Positions 6,799 through 15,620 are shown, counted from the stretch's first letter. The stretch: 39,101 bases of DNA from Psychroserpens mesophilus (GCF_000826645.1 NZ_JXJP01000016.1:1-39101); one strand, 5' to 3'. Translations and numbers: made by a program. The notes: generated by a model not told the origin, from the sequence alone.

Positions 6799-8310
6799 TT
6801 ATTTTGATTTTATCAGATTGGATAAAGCTATTTTGGCTTTTTCATACTCTGGATTGATATCCAAACACTTCTGGTAGCATGATTTTGCAGTAAGTGTATC
6901 TCCGAGATTAAGATTCGCATTTCCAAGTAACCTCCATGAATACGTAGAGGAGGTATTTAACGTGTTATAAAAATCTAAGATTTCCTTAGTTTCATTCCAT
7001 TTTTTTCGATTCTCAAGAATAGCTCCTGTGGTTAAGATGTCGTCATCATTTACTTCATAAATATCAGTAGTATCCTTTTTGGCAAAATTCCATATTTCTT
7101 TAGCTTTTTCTATCCCATACGCATTATAAGCTTCCGTAAATTTATATTTAGCAGAAATACGATATGGTTTGAGTTCTTCTTTAAACAAAACTTCTGACGC
7201 AGCATTAATTAATCGTCCTGTTCGAGAAAAGTCCCGATTTGCCATCACTACGATAGATATGTCGTTTTCAGGATATATGTAAATGATGGATTCAAACCCT
7301 GTGTCCTGACCAGTATGCATAATTATTGGACGTTCTAAATACGATTGCAAATACCAGCTTAGTCCTATTTTATTTCCCCAAGGTGTATTAAAATGAGGAT
7401 GTACTAGAAGTTCAAAATTCTCTTCATTAAAAACTTTGTAATTTTGAAATTTGCCTTTTCCTAGATGAATTTGAGCCCATCTGCACATGTCTGGAAGTGT
7501 GGTTAACATTCCAGAGCTAGGATACAATTTTTCGTTATATGGATATGGTGTCCATCGTTGGGTTTGAAGTGCGTAAGAATAGGAATTACAAAAATTTGGA
7601 GGCAGACTATCTTTCGGTTTTGAATATGTACTATTCATCATTCCTGCAGGCTGAAGGATATGCGTTGAAACATAGTCAGAGAAGGACATTCCGCTAACTC
7701 TACTGATGACAATTCCTAAAATATCAAAAGCAGAATTGCTATAATTAAATTTCGTGCCAGGATCAAATTCGAGACTATGGTTTTTGACTGCTTCAAGATT
7801 TTCATCTAAGGCATGAGCTCCATAAGAGGGTTTGGTCCAGTCTTCTGTACTAATATTTGTTGGAATTCCAGATGTATGAGTTAAAATGTGTTTGATAGTT
7901 ATTGAATCATAACCATCACCTTTCATTTGAAATTCTGGTATGTAGGTTATGATTTTATCATTTAAGTCTAGTTGTCCTTGTTCAATAAGTTTGGCGATAG
8001 CTACAGCAGTAAATGGCTTTGATAAGGATGCAATGTGAAAAACCGAATTGAAATCAGCTTTTTCACCTTGCTCAATATTAGCATAACCAAAAGTGCGTGC
8101 ATAAATAATGCGTTCTCCTTTTGTAACTCCAATTGCTAATCCAGCAGTGTTATGCGTTAGTTTTCTGAGATTTTTTATGTATGGTGTGAGTATGCTATCA
8201 AGTAACTCGCCATCTTCTCCTTCGACTATTTTAGTATTATCCTGTTGAATTTGTTTATTGTTGCAACTCATTAACAAGACTATAAAACCAATAAAAAATG
8301 AATATCTCAT
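6799..8310 (-). CDS. Beta-lactamase-family serine hydrolase lipoprotein with TPR-like tail
   Basis: 503-residue exported protein. Residues 1-16 are a lipoprotein signal (LLMSC, Cys16). The class C beta-lactamase/DD-peptidase-like domain spans about 40-370, with the nucleophile motif SLSK (Ser95, Lys98), the second motif YSN (190-192) and HTG near residue 330 in place of KTG. Such proteins act as D-aminopeptidases, esterases or cell-wall peptidases, so antibiotic resistance should not be assumed. The last 130 residues are helical and end with a TPR-like unit (LTAKSCYQKCLDINPEYEKA), probably for protein contacts. Monocistronic, ending at the shared terminator. Substrate unknown. Confidence 0.85.
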   Translation of the reverse strand: MRYSFFIGFIVLLMSCNNKQIQQDNTKIVEGEDGELLDSILTPYIKNLRKLTHNTAGLAIGVTKGERIIYARTFGYANIEQGEKADFNSVFHIASLSKPFTAVAIAKLIEQGQLDLNDKIITYIPEFQMKGDGYDSITIKHILTHTSGIPTNISTEDWTKPSYGAHALDENLEAVKNHSLEFDPGTKFNYSNSAFDILGIVISRVSGMSFSDYVSTHILQPAGMMNSTYSKPKDSLPPNFCNSYSYALQTQRWTPYPYNEKLYPSSGMLTTLPDMCRWAQIHLGKGKFQNYKVFNEENFELLVHPHFNTPWGNKIGLSWYLQSYLERPIIMHTGQDTGFESIIYIYPENDISIVVMANRDFSRTGRLINAASEVLFKEELKPYRISAKYKFTEAYNAYGIEKAKEIWNFAKKDTTDIYEVNDDDILTTGAILENRKKWNETKEILDFYNTLNTSSTYSWRLLGNANLNLGDTLTAKSCYQKCLDINPEYEKAKIALSNLIKSK

Positions 8311-8396
8311 ATTATGAATTTACTATAAAGATTCTGAATTTTAAATTTTGTTACAGTTTTCCTTAAAGCTATAGATCAACAAGTTATCATCACAGG

Positions 8397-9443
8397 TTAT
8401 TCGCTAATATTTTTGAAGTATTTTTTTCGTAGCCAAAATGAAACTTTCACCAGTAAAATGAGTGCAGGAACTTCAACCAGAGGCCCAATGACACCTGTAA
8501 AAGCCTGACCAGAATTAAGTCCGAATACTGCAATCGCCACAGCAATCGCTAATTCAAAGTTATTTCCTGCAGCTGTAAAAGCGACCGAAGCCGTTTTATC
8601 ATAATCGGCTCCCATGGCTTTGGTGAAAAAGAAACCAATCAAGAACATTAGCGTAAAGTAAATTAATAATGGAATGGCTATGATGACAACATCCATTGGA
8701 ATTTCAACGATCAGTTCTCCCTTTAATGAAAACATCACAACGATTGTAAACAGTAATGCAATTAAAGTCATTGGTGAAATTGCAGGAATAAACTTCTGGG
8801 TGTACCATTCTTCACCTTTGAGTTTTATTAAAATTTGTCTGCTTAAAATTCCCATAACGAAAGGAATTCCTAAATAAATGGCTACACTTTCAGCAATTGT
8901 AGCAATTGAAATATCTACAATAGCACCTTCAAAACCGAAATAGGGAGGAAGTACCGTTATAAAAATCCACGCATAAAAACTGTAAGCAAATACCTGAAAA
9001 ACACTGTTAAGTGCTACCAAGCCTGCTCCATATTCGCTGCTGCCTTCAGCCAAATCATTCCAGACTAAAACCATGGCAATGCAACGTGCTAATCCAATTA
9101 ATATTAAACCAACCATATATTCTGGATAATCACGAAGAAATAAAATAGCCAAAGCAAACATAAGCACAGGGCCAATCACCCAGTTTAGAATGAGTGAAAT
9201 GGATAAAATCTTTGTGTTTCTGAATACTTTAGGCAAAAGAGAATAATTGACTTTTGCCAAAGGTGGATACATCATAAGAATCAAACCAATGGCTATTGGG
9301 ATGTTTGTGGTTCCATGACTAAATGAGTTGATGAAGTTAGGAAATGTTGGTATGAAATAGCCAAGTCCAACGCCTATTGCCATAGCGACAAAGATCCATA
9401 AGGTTAGATTTCTGTCTAGAAAACTTAATTTTTTTGTAGCCAT
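8397..9443 (-). CDS. acr3: Arsenite efflux transporter ACR3
   Basis: Inner-membrane arsenite/proton antiporter of 348 residues with about ten helices (bile acid:sodium symporter superfamily). The family signature [25 protein letters not shown] contains the essential Cys of ACR3 proteins (in ARCIAMV), and [20 protein letters not shown] is the conserved discontinuous helix. The start [12 protein letters not shown] at 9443 lies 2 bp from the end of arsC, so it is the last gene of the ars operon. It exports As(III) made by the neighbouring reductase. Confidence 0.95.
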   Translation of the reverse strand: MATKKLSFLDRNLTLWIFVAMAIGVGLGYFIPTFPNFINSFSHGTTNIPIAIGLILMMYPPLAKVNYSLLPKVFRNTKILSISLILNWVIGPVLMFALAILFLRDYPEYMVGLILIGLARCIAMVLVWNDLAEGSSEYGAGLVALNSVFQVFAYSFYAWIFITVLPPYFGFEGAIVDISIATIAESVAIYLGIPFVMGILSRQILIKLKGEEWYTQKFIPAISPMTLIALLFTIVVMFSLKGELIVEIPMDVVIIAIPLLIYFTLMFLIGFFFTKAMGADYDKTASVAFTAAGNNFELAIAVAIAVFGLNSGQAFTGVIGPLVEVPALILLVKVSFWLRKKYFKNISE

Positions 9444-9445
9444 GT

Positions 9446-10075
9446 TTACGATTGAATTTGCGAGAAAACGTATAATAATTCCGTTGCAATTTGCAAACTA
9501 CGCTCCTGATATTTTTCTGCCTGCTGAGGTGTGTTGTCGAATGCTTTTGGGTCTTCAAAAGTTATGGGAATACGTATGTCTGCTCCAGGAACAAAAGGGC
9601 AAGCTTCATTCGCCGAGTCACAAGTCATGATTGCAGCAAATTCAGATTTTGGATTGAAGTCGTCATCTAATTTTTTAGAAAACCCAATGATAGGATGTTC
9701 GTTAGCAGCATATTTGATGCTATAAACCGGATTGTTTCCTTCGGAAATTGCTTTAATTTCAAAACCTGAATTTTGTAATGTTTTAGCAGCCATTGGGAAA
9801 AGCGCAGTTGCTTCAGTTCCGCCCGAATAACAAAACACATTATTAATGTTGAAATGATGTGCAATAGTTTGAGCCCAAACTTGTGAGAGATGACTTCTTC
9901 GCGAATTATGGGTACAGATGAAGTTGATTCTAACCTCCTTAGCATCAGAAACTTTAGATTGTACGAAATCAGCCAAAGGTTGTAAAATGGCTTTTCGTTC
10001 TTCACTAATGGTTTCAGGGTTTAATTGTAAGATTACTTTTTCAATTTCAGAAAACAAGGTTGATTGTATTGACAT
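9446..10075 (-). CDS. arsC: Arsenate reductase-like low-molecular-weight phosphatase
   Basis: 209-residue cytosolic protein of the LMW protein-tyrosine-phosphatase fold. The P-loop is [14 protein letters not shown], i.e. CX5R with Cys54 and Arg60. The HCX5R-like loop with Asn after CTH, and the downstream [16 protein letters not shown] with two further Cys, match Bacteroidota ArsC proteins that reduce As(V) to As(III). An N-terminal helical extension of about 45 residues precedes the fold. It sits between the DUF6428 gene and acr3 with short spacers; the operon context makes arsenate reductase far likelier than protein phosphatase. Confidence 0.88.
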   Translation of the reverse strand: MSIQSTLFSEIEKVILQLNPETISEERKAILQPLADFVQSKVSDAKEVRINFICTHNSRRSHLSQVWAQTIAHHFNINNVFCYSGGTEATALFPMAAKTLQNSGFEIKAISEGNNPVYSIKYAANEHPIIGFSKKLDDDFNPKSEFAAIMTCDSANEACPFVPGADIRIPITFEDPKAFDNTPQQAEKYQERSLQIATELLYVFSQIQS

Positions 10076-10093
10076 GTTTTGAGATTTAGTGGA

Positions 10094-10561
10094 TTAGCAG
10101 CAATTTCCGTTAGGTGAACAACACGGTTCATCGTTTAGTTCTGATAGTTTAACTTTTGGTTTTTCAACAGGGATTCCACAGTTATCCTTTGCCAAACAAT
10201 CGGTTTGTTTAGAGGTTAGTAAGAAGTGTTTTCCGTTAAATTCCAGTCCAAATTTGCCAATAGTATCTGCTTGATATTCGACTTCAACTTCAAGATCACC
10301 AATATTTAAAACCTTTTCAGAAAGTTCAATGATGTTTGCTAGTTTTTCCGGATGAAGTCTGTGGTCATAATCGTTGGCGTTCCACAGCTGGAAATTAACA
10401 ACCTCCTCATGCCTAACTGTACCGCCACAATCGATAAAGTGTTTTGTAATTTTACCAACTTCGGTCACATGAAAGTGATTGGGAACAAATTCGCCATTTG
10501 GTAGTTGAAAGCCAATGGTTTTCAATTTGTTCAATGTTGATTTTACTTCAGATAATTTCAT
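10094..10561 (-). CDS. DUF6428 family protein of the ars operon
   Basis: 155-residue cytosolic protein that I place in DUF6428 by its pattern (PNHFHVTEVG, GGTVRHEEVVNFQLWNANDYDHRLHPEKL). Function not established. It recurs between arsR and arsC in Bacteroidota ars operons. Potential metal or arsenic ligands are visible: several His in the N-terminal half, and a Cys-rich C-terminus (DCLAKDNCG and the final CCSPNGNCC). It is 48 bp after arsR and 18 bp before arsC. An arsenic-binding or chaperone role is an inference from the context and the thiols. Confidence 0.8.
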   Translation of the reverse strand: MKLSEVKSTLNKLKTIGFQLPNGEFVPNHFHVTEVGKITKHFIDCGGTVRHEEVVNFQLWNANDYDHRLHPEKLANIIELSEKVLNIGDLEVEVEYQADTIGKFGLEFNGKHFLLTSKQTDCLAKDNCGIPVEKPKVKLSELNDEPCCSPNGNCC

Positions 10562-10609
10562 AATTGTATTTGTTTATTGCGATTATGCGATTAATAAATG
10601 TAAATTTTT

Positions 10610-10939
10610 TTAGCAGCAATCGGATTTTGAAAGATCCTGATTTAAAAACTGATTCATAATGTTTTTCATTTTAGCCCAGTTTTCTGTATTAATACAATAG
10701 CAAACACTTGTTCCTTCAACGTTTCCTTTTATTAATCCTAATAGTTTAAGTTCTTTTAAATGCTGTGAAATTGTAGGTTGTGCTAATCCGATTTCGTTAA
10801 CTAAATCACCACATACACAACTGTTAATTTTAAATAAATGCTCTAAAATTGCTACTCTAGCAGGATGTCCAAAGGCTTTTGCGAACAATGAAATTTCATT
10901 TTGTTCGTCTGTAAACATTTCCGTTTTTGCTAATCCCAT
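10610..10939 (-). CDS. arsR: ArsR-family metalloregulator
   Basis: 109-residue winged-helix repressor. The HTH is VNEIGLAQPTISQHLKELKLLGLI. Thiol ligands are at CVC (Cys41, Cys43), CYC (Cys80, Cys82) and the terminal CC (108-109). The ELCVC-type motif of ArsR is represented by NSCVCGDL. I chose ATG 10939 (MGLAKTEMF); the longer open frame to 10990 would read through the promoter and operator. First gene of the arsR-DUF6428-arsC-acr3 operon, expected to be derepressed by arsenite. Confidence 0.92.
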   Translation of the reverse strand: MGLAKTEMFTDEQNEISLFAKAFGHPARVAILEHLFKINSCVCGDLVNEIGLAQPTISQHLKELKLLGLIKGNVEGTSVCYCINTENWAKMKNIMNQFLNQDLSKSDCC

Positions 10940-10954
10940 CTTTAATTCATTATT

Positions 10955-10991
10955 ATATTGCAATATTACGATGAATAAATAACATTTCAAA
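10955..10991 (-). promoter_or_regulatory. ars operon promoter with overlapping ArsR-type operator
   Basis: Minus strand: TTTG (10988-10991), 19-bp spacer, then TAATATTG (10961-10968), one mismatch from the TAnnTTTG box. A perfect 12-bp palindrome ATATTGCAATAT (10955-10966) overlaps this -7 box, so a bound repressor would block the polymerase. Confidence 0.65.
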
Positions 10992-11016
10992 ATTTATTTT
11001 TTAAATTTAGTCTGTG

Positions 11017-11667
11017 TTAATTTATCAATTGCTTGTGCGATCCGTCGCAATTTGGTTTTCTTTTTGATAATCCGCAAGTGCAATCTCTTAGGCCGTAGCC
11101 ATCGAGAATTCTCTGCATACATTTCTCAATTTGGGCTGCTCTTGTTTTTGATTGTTTGGGTTTTGAGAAATGTAAAAAGTAGCCATTTTGTCTGCCAGGA
11201 GAAAGATTTTTAAAAGCTTTATCGAACTCTGGATGTTCTTGAAAAGCCTTCTCTAGCTCTTCAGGTTTATCGTAATGTGACGTCTTTTTTTTTCTGACTT
11301 TTAAGCCTGCTTTTTCTACTTCTACAGCTTCAAAAACATAGGCTTTTATTGTTGATTTTAAACCTTCAATTTCTGAGAGGTTGGTAAACCTTATTTGCCT
11401 TGCAGATTGTGTATTTTCTGTTTGTTGAACCAAAATTTGTTTAGAGTCCTTCAGCAAAACGCCTTTAGGGAAAAGAATGGCACAATAAGTTTTAAATTCA
11501 TGAATTAAAACTACGTTCTTTCCGTTGTAAGTGTAGCAAGGATGCATCCATTTAAAGTCTTCAATTAATCCACAATCGCATACGATATCACGTAGTAAGG
11601 TTAATTCCTTTTTCCATTGTTTTAGATTGTCAAGATATGTTTCGACTTCAGTATTCATGGTGACCAA
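11017..11667 (-). CDS. DUF1801/YdeI-like protein with CDGSH-type C-terminal motif
   Basis: 216-residue cytosolic protein. The N-terminal half (about 5-115) is a DUF1801 (YdhG-like) domain (FKWMHPCYTYNGKNVVLIHEFKTY). Residues about 135-190 are the YdeI/OmpD-associated helical segment (LEKAFQEHPEFDKAFKNLSPGRQNGYFLHFS). The last 20 residues contain CTCGLSKRKPNCDGSH, which satisfies the CDGSH iron-sulfur pattern (CxCxxSxxxPxCDGSH), although the segment is shorter than a full CDGSH domain. A start at 11658 (MNTEVE) is also possible. Function unknown; a redox or Fe-S role is inferred only from the tail. Confidence 0.82.
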   Translation of the reverse strand: MVTMNTEVETYLDNLKQWKKELTLLRDIVCDCGLIEDFKWMHPCYTYNGKNVVLIHEFKTYCAILFPKGVLLKDSKQILVQQTENTQSARQIRFTNLSEIEGLKSTIKAYVFEAVEVEKAGLKVRKKKTSHYDKPEELEKAFQEHPEFDKAFKNLSPGRQNGYFLHFSKPKQSKTRAAQIEKCMQRILDGYGLRDCTCGLSKRKPNCDGSHKQLIN

Positions 11668-11680
11668 TACAGTTTTTCAG

Positions 11681-11740
11681 AAACTAAGTTAATAAAAAGT
11701 GGCTGAATTTAAACCTGTTTTAGATGATTCCTGAATAATG
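11681..11740. repeat. Intergenic repeat copy 1 (type A, diverged)
   Basis: AAACTAAGTTAATAAAAAG at 11681-11699 matches the core of the repeat family, followed by a weakly conserved half (GATTCCTGAATAATGATT). It lies 14 bp upstream of the DUF1801-like gene start on the minus strand. Leftmost recognisable copy. Confidence 0.6.
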
Positions 11741-11780
11741 ATTGTGAATGTTATTAGTGTTCTGTACAGATTAAACTTAA

Positions 11781-12986
11781 TCATTTTTGTTTTGCTTTTG
11801 AAAGTTTAAAATAGTCATTCGCAGTTTCATCAAGCCTCTGTTTTATGATTTTGAAATTTTCTTGTGTTGGTTTAAAATTGATGTATTTGTCAATGATATT
11901 ACTTCTTTTAAACAGCAGAAAGGTATTTTCTACCTTAGGATTTATTTCATTCAAATGAATATCTGAATTTTTATCAGTAAATGATGGCACGAAAGTTAGA
12001 GCTGTTGTATTTAATTCAAGTTGAGTTCCTAATGTTTCTAATTCTTGCATTCTGATATCCTTATTGTAGTTAGATGAATTTCCATAAACAAAGTACACTT
12101 TGAGGTATGTTTGTCTTTGTTCACTCTCCTGATCTAAAAACACTAGCCACTTTCGTATATCTTCCCAATTAGGATTATCACCTACAAAATATAAAATTCC
12201 GTGAAACCACCCATACTTACATATTGGACATGTTTTTGTTCCTTTGTCAGGTCCATAAGCATGAAATGGTGTAAAAGATATCATGTCTTCTCCTATGTGT
12301 TTTCCAGAGTGCAATTGATTTTCTTTTTTCTTTGGATAATTTGGAATGTTTAGTCCTAATATTATATTTCGTTCACCAATTAACAGACTTCCTTTTCGAA
12401 CAAAACGAATCACACCACTTCCACCTCGATTTTCCATTTCTATTCTGCGTCTAGAGGTTAATCGTGGATCATCATCAAATACAAAGTCATCAATATAATA
12501 GGGTTCTTTCATATTGTTATCTTTAAGAGATACATGTACGTGAGCAGGTTCATCTCTACTTGGATATGTTTCTGGTTTTACCGTGTAAATTGAATATTTA
12601 CCATGTTTGTCGGTCTTTAACCAGCCTCTTATATAGCCATGAGTTTGACCTAATTTATTTTTAGGCATGTTTCTTTGTTCACTTTCTTTTGTGGCATAAA
12701 CGCCTTCGCTATTAGTATGGTAATAGTAAAGTATAACATCTGGAACAGGTGTTTTTCCATCTCTGGCATAAACCGTTCCTGTAAGCAGAATTTTTTGACC
12801 ATGTTGTTTGTATCCTGGACTTGTATCATTAGCCGATAAGTTTGTTGGCATGTGATAGTAGAATGGAAGTGATTTGTCAAAATCATTACTTAGTTTGTTG
12901 TATTGTTTATCTGGAGCTTGACCATTACAGTTAACTAAATTTAAAGTTGTTAATAGTAGCAAAGCTATTTTTAAAAGTGGAAACAT
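11781..12986 (-). CDS. Intradiol ring-cleavage dioxygenase-like lipoprotein with C-terminal thioredoxin-like domain
   Basis: 401-residue exported protein. Signal and lipobox are LVNC (Cys20). Residues 65-215 form an intradiol dioxygenase-like beta-sandwich: TGTVYARDGKTPVPDVILYYYHTN, GYIRGWLKTDKHGKYSIYTVKPETYP, then PAHVHV, supplying the Tyr and HxH ligands expected for non-haem Fe(III). The C-terminal 150 residues start with GPDKGTKTCPICKYG, a CPxC motif followed by alternating strand/helix, which I read as a thioredoxin-like domain. The combination, plus lipid anchoring, suggests a periplasmic redox or oxygenase role rather than catechol catabolism, since no aromatic pathway genes are nearby. 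Substrate unknown. Confidence 0.75.
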   Translation of the reverse strand: MFPLLKIALLLLTTLNLVNCNGQAPDKQYNKLSNDFDKSLPFYYHMPTNLSANDTSPGYKQHGQKILLTGTVYARDGKTPVPDVILYYYHTNSEGVYATKESEQRNMPKNKLGQTHGYIRGWLKTDKHGKYSIYTVKPETYPSRDEPAHVHVSLKDNNMKEPYYIDDFVFDDDPRLTSRRRIEMENRGGSGVIRFVRKGSLLIGERNIILGLNIPNYPKKKENQLHSGKHIGEDMISFTPFHAYGPDKGTKTCPICKYGWFHGILYFVGDNPNWEDIRKWLVFLDQESEQRQTYLKVYFVYGNSSNYNKDIRMQELETLGTQLELNTTALTFVPSFTDKNSDIHLNEINPKVENTFLLFKRSNIIDKYINFKPTQENFKIIKQRLDETANDYFKLSKAKQK

Positions 12987-13075
12987 GATTAGTGATTTTC
13001 ATTAAATGTAGTTATTTAATGCGTTGTTAAACGTTTGTGTTAAAAGGAATTAGCTGTGTGGAGTAGAAAAATAGT

Positions 13076-13882
13076 TTAGTGGAGTAGGAGATGCCAATTA
13101 CTTCTGTAATGCCTGCTTAATCTTATCCATTGACCATTTTTTAGCTTAGCATCATAATCACCATTACTTCTTGATTTTAATTCTTTAATGTAGGTTGAAT
13201 TTATAATTGTGGAACGATGAACTCTTAGAAAAATAGTTGGGTTTAATAGCGTCTCATATTCTTTTAAGCTTGTATTATCTAATATTTTTTGATCGTCGGT
13301 ATAAACAAGAGTATATGGCTTATCGGTAGAAATAAATTGAATGGCAGACGTTAGAACCATTATCGTTTTAGAACCAACTTTCAGTTTTAATTTTTCAGGA
13401 TAGCGCGTTAATGCTTTTGAAGGTGTATGTTTCGAATTATAAACCACAGGGAGCAAAACATACCATAATAAAGCAATGTAGAATTGATTTGAGAATGCTG
13501 TATTAAAAATAGCTACAAACCGATGCGAAGGTGTAAATATCAAATAGCTAATAAATACAAAAAAAGCTGTAAATGCGATTAAATGTATGAGGCTGAACAC
13601 AATTCCAATCCCTATATTATAAGGTGATTTATGAAATTTATTTTTCGGATTAACGCTTGTTACGATACGGTTTGTAATAATGCTAAATGGAATAAAAAAT
13701 ACCCAAAATGTATTATAAAGTAATGATTCTGAGATGTAAAAACCTGTATCCTTAATTTTACTGTATATATAATCTTGAATAACAGCGAATAAAAAAACTA
13801 TAATCACAAGTATTAAATACAACGGAATTTTACCAATCTGAGGTATTTTGATGTGTTTAGTGATGTGAATTGAAGATTCCAA
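13076..13882 (-). CDS. LytTR-domain transcriptional regulator with membrane N-terminus
   Basis: 268-residue protein with four predicted transmembrane helices (about residues 17-150) joined to a C-terminal LytTR DNA-binding domain (about 165-268). The LytTR signature is IQFISTDKPYTLVYT and PTIFLRVHRSTIINSTYIKEL. There is no receiver domain, so it is not a classical LytR/AlgR response regulator; the membrane part may itself sense a signal. It follows mscS by 94 bp on the same strand. Targets unknown. Confidence 0.85.
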   Translation of the reverse strand: MESSIHITKHIKIPQIGKIPLYLILVIIVFLFAVIQDYIYSKIKDTGFYISESLLYNTFWVFFIPFSIITNRIVTSVNPKNKFHKSPYNIGIGIVFSLIHLIAFTAFFVFISYLIFTPSHRFVAIFNTAFSNQFYIALLWYVLLPVVYNSKHTPSKALTRYPEKLKLKVGSKTIMVLTSAIQFISTDKPYTLVYTDDQKILDNTSLKEYETLLNPTIFLRVHRSTIINSTYIKELKSRSNGDYDAKLKNGQWIRLSRHYRSNWHLLLH

Positions 13883-13976
13883 TAGTTCTATTAATTCGTT
13901 TAGGTTTTATTATTCCATTTCAATAGCCTAATTAAAATGGTAATCACGTGGCTCGTTGCGTAATTTTAGTTTGTAC

Positions 13977-14885
13977 TTAGTCTTCTTTTTTAACGTTAAT
14001 ATGAGGTACTTTTACAATTTCGAATGTTGCAGAAGCGAGTTGCACTTTGCCTTCTGTGTTTTGAATAGCCTTTCCTATAAGCTCATTCAAAATGTGTTTC
14101 GTATATCTTCTTTTTTTATAATCCACAATATAACGTAAGTTGAATTGTATCCAATTGTCTGTCATGGTGATGGCTAAGGTTGGTTCAACTTGAGCATTTT
14201 CAATATAGTATTTATTGACAACTTGGCTCCATTCTGTGATGGATTGTGACACATACTCTGATAAGGTTTCAGAAGCAATTTTAACCACGATTGACTTAGC
14301 CATTTCGATATCTGAATCATATCTTATAGGCAGATTAAACTCATCCCAAACAAAAGGAAAGTCTTTAGAATAATTATATACTGGTCCTTTAAATACAAAA
14401 GCGTTGCTTAGCTTGACTATTCTTCCACTATAATTATCACTTGATACCCATTCACCAATTTCCATCATTGTGGTGTAAACACTGTCGATATCTATAACGT
14501 CGCCTTTTATATTATTGATTTCTATACGATCACCTGGTTTATATACACCAACAAAAAAGATATAGAAGGATCCAGCAATACTCAATATTAGTTCTTGTAA
14601 AGTAATCGTTATTCCAGCCGTGAGTAGTCCTACAGCCAGCGCAAAATCTTTAATACTACCTGTAAAGTATGATATGGTAATGATTATGATAAAAAAATAG
14701 CCTAAAATTTCAATCGCCTTTTGCGATTTATAACGTACCGTAGAATCTGGTAGCTTTTTTCGTAAGAGTCGTCTTAAAAACGTAATGACAAACAATATAA
14801 AAGCTGTCCAAACTAAATATTTTATTATGCTGGAAGAAGTTGGATGCTCATTGATCCACTGGTTAATATTTTCTATTATTTCCAT
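13977..14885 (-). CDS. Mechanosensitive ion channel, MscS family
   Basis: 302-residue inner-membrane protein. It has an N-terminal periplasmic tail, three hydrophobic segments (about 22-42, 62-80, 85-115), the pore-lining helix leading to the beta domain (FFVGVYKPGDRIEI) typical of MscS, and a cytoplasmic alpha/beta domain to the C-terminus. The middle loop VSSDNYSGRIVKLSNAFVFKGPVYNYSKD is the conserved MscS beta-domain signature. Expected to release solutes on hypo-osmotic shock. Repeat copy 2 lies 57 bp upstream of its start. Confidence 0.88.
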   Translation of the reverse strand: MEIIENINQWINEHPTSSSIIKYLVWTAFILFVITFLRRLLRKKLPDSTVRYKSQKAIEILGYFFIIIITISYFTGSIKDFALAVGLLTAGITITLQELILSIAGSFYIFFVGVYKPGDRIEINNIKGDVIDIDSVYTTMMEIGEWVSSDNYSGRIVKLSNAFVFKGPVYNYSKDFPFVWDEFNLPIRYDSDIEMAKSIVVKIASETLSEYVSQSITEWSQVVNKYYIENAQVEPTLAITMTDNWIQFNLRYIVDYKKRRYTKHILNELIGKAIQNTEGKVQLASATFEIVKVPHINVKKED

Positions 14886-14941
14886 TGTTAGTGCAAATTA
14901 TTAAGACGCTAAACTTCGTTAATTCAGATGAATAGGTTACT

Positions 14942-15030
14942 GTACTAATTTAGTGAAAGAAAATGAGCCTAAAGGGAAACTGGCCAAGAAAATAGCATCT
15001 TTAATGATTCATAAAGATATAATTGGCAAA
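14942..15030. repeat. Intergenic repeat copy 2 (type A)
   Basis: GTACTAATTTAGTGAAAGA followed by AAATGAGCCTAAAGGGAAA, matching the family core ACTAAGTTAGTAAAAAG + GAACGAACC..TAGGAAA with several changes. It lies between the HNH gene and mscS, 57 bp upstream of the mscS start. Confidence 0.65.
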
Positions 15031-15071
15031 CACAAAATAAAAATTAGCAGAACAAGAGTTTTTATAGACTT

Positions 15072-15620
15072 TTATTCCTCAACAGAACTCCAATTCTCAC
15101 CAGTTTTGATTCGGTACAGTTGCGTTTCAGATACTCCAAATTGTTTGGCAATCATTTTCATCCTTGTTCGTCTGTTAGGATCGTTAATCTTTCGTTTTAT
15201 CAATCTAACTCTGGTTTCGGTTAACTTTGTGTTTGATGGTTTTTTTCGGACAATATTCTTAAATTCAGGATTGCTGAATTGATGAACTTCTTTTTCTCTT
15301 TTTGTTGCCCATTTCAAGTTTTCGACCCGATTATCGGTTTTGTCATAATTTAAATGAATGACACAAATACCATCTTTCTTATCTAAAAAATGCTCTGCGA
15401 CAAGTTTATGGACGTATCTACTTGTCATTTTTCCGTTCTTTTTCTGTCTTACAGGTAAATTTTGATAACCGTTAATAAAGTACTTTTTGACAAGGAATTC
15501 TTTATCTGTTTTACAGTTTATCAGTCGGCCATAATTTGATATTTTGAACTTTTCGTCTTCTGAAATATTCTCATCAAATGTAATTTCTTTCCATTTTTCG
15601 TTCCAGTTATTTCTAATCAT
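15072..15620 (-). CDS. NUMOD4-HNH endonuclease with C-terminal helix-turn-helix
   Basis: 182-residue free-standing endonuclease of the phage/homing type. Residues 6-45 resemble NUMOD4 (WKEITFDENISEDEKFKISNYGRL). The HNH core is VHKLVAEHFL ... CVIHLNYDKTDNRVENLKWAT (about 70-108), with the His and Asn positions of HNH_3. The C-terminal part contains an HTH (MKMIAKQFGVSETQLYRIKTGENW). The canonical D-H pair reads I-H (VIHLNYD), which may or may not affect cleavage. It sits as a single gene between repeat copies and could contribute to mobility of the region; no intron or host gene is visible next to it. Confidence 0.85.
   Translation of the reverse strand: MIRNNWNEKWKEITFDENISEDEKFKISNYGRLINCKTDKEFLVKKYFINGYQNLPVRQKKNGKMTSRYVHKLVAEHFLDKKDGICVIHLNYDKTDNRVENLKWATKREKEVHQFSNPEFKNIVRKKPSNTKLTETRVRLIKRKINDPNRRTRMKMIAKQFGVSETQLYRIKTGENWSSVEE

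Noticed and set aside
6799-8310. Beta-lactam resistance gene
   Set aside because: The fold is shared by many peptidases and esterases, the KTG motif is replaced, and a TPR-like tail is present; resistance cannot be supported.
13883-13976. Repeat copy between mscS and the LytTR gene
   Set aside because: No ACTAAGTTAG core or arms could be found; these two genes may be cotranscribed.
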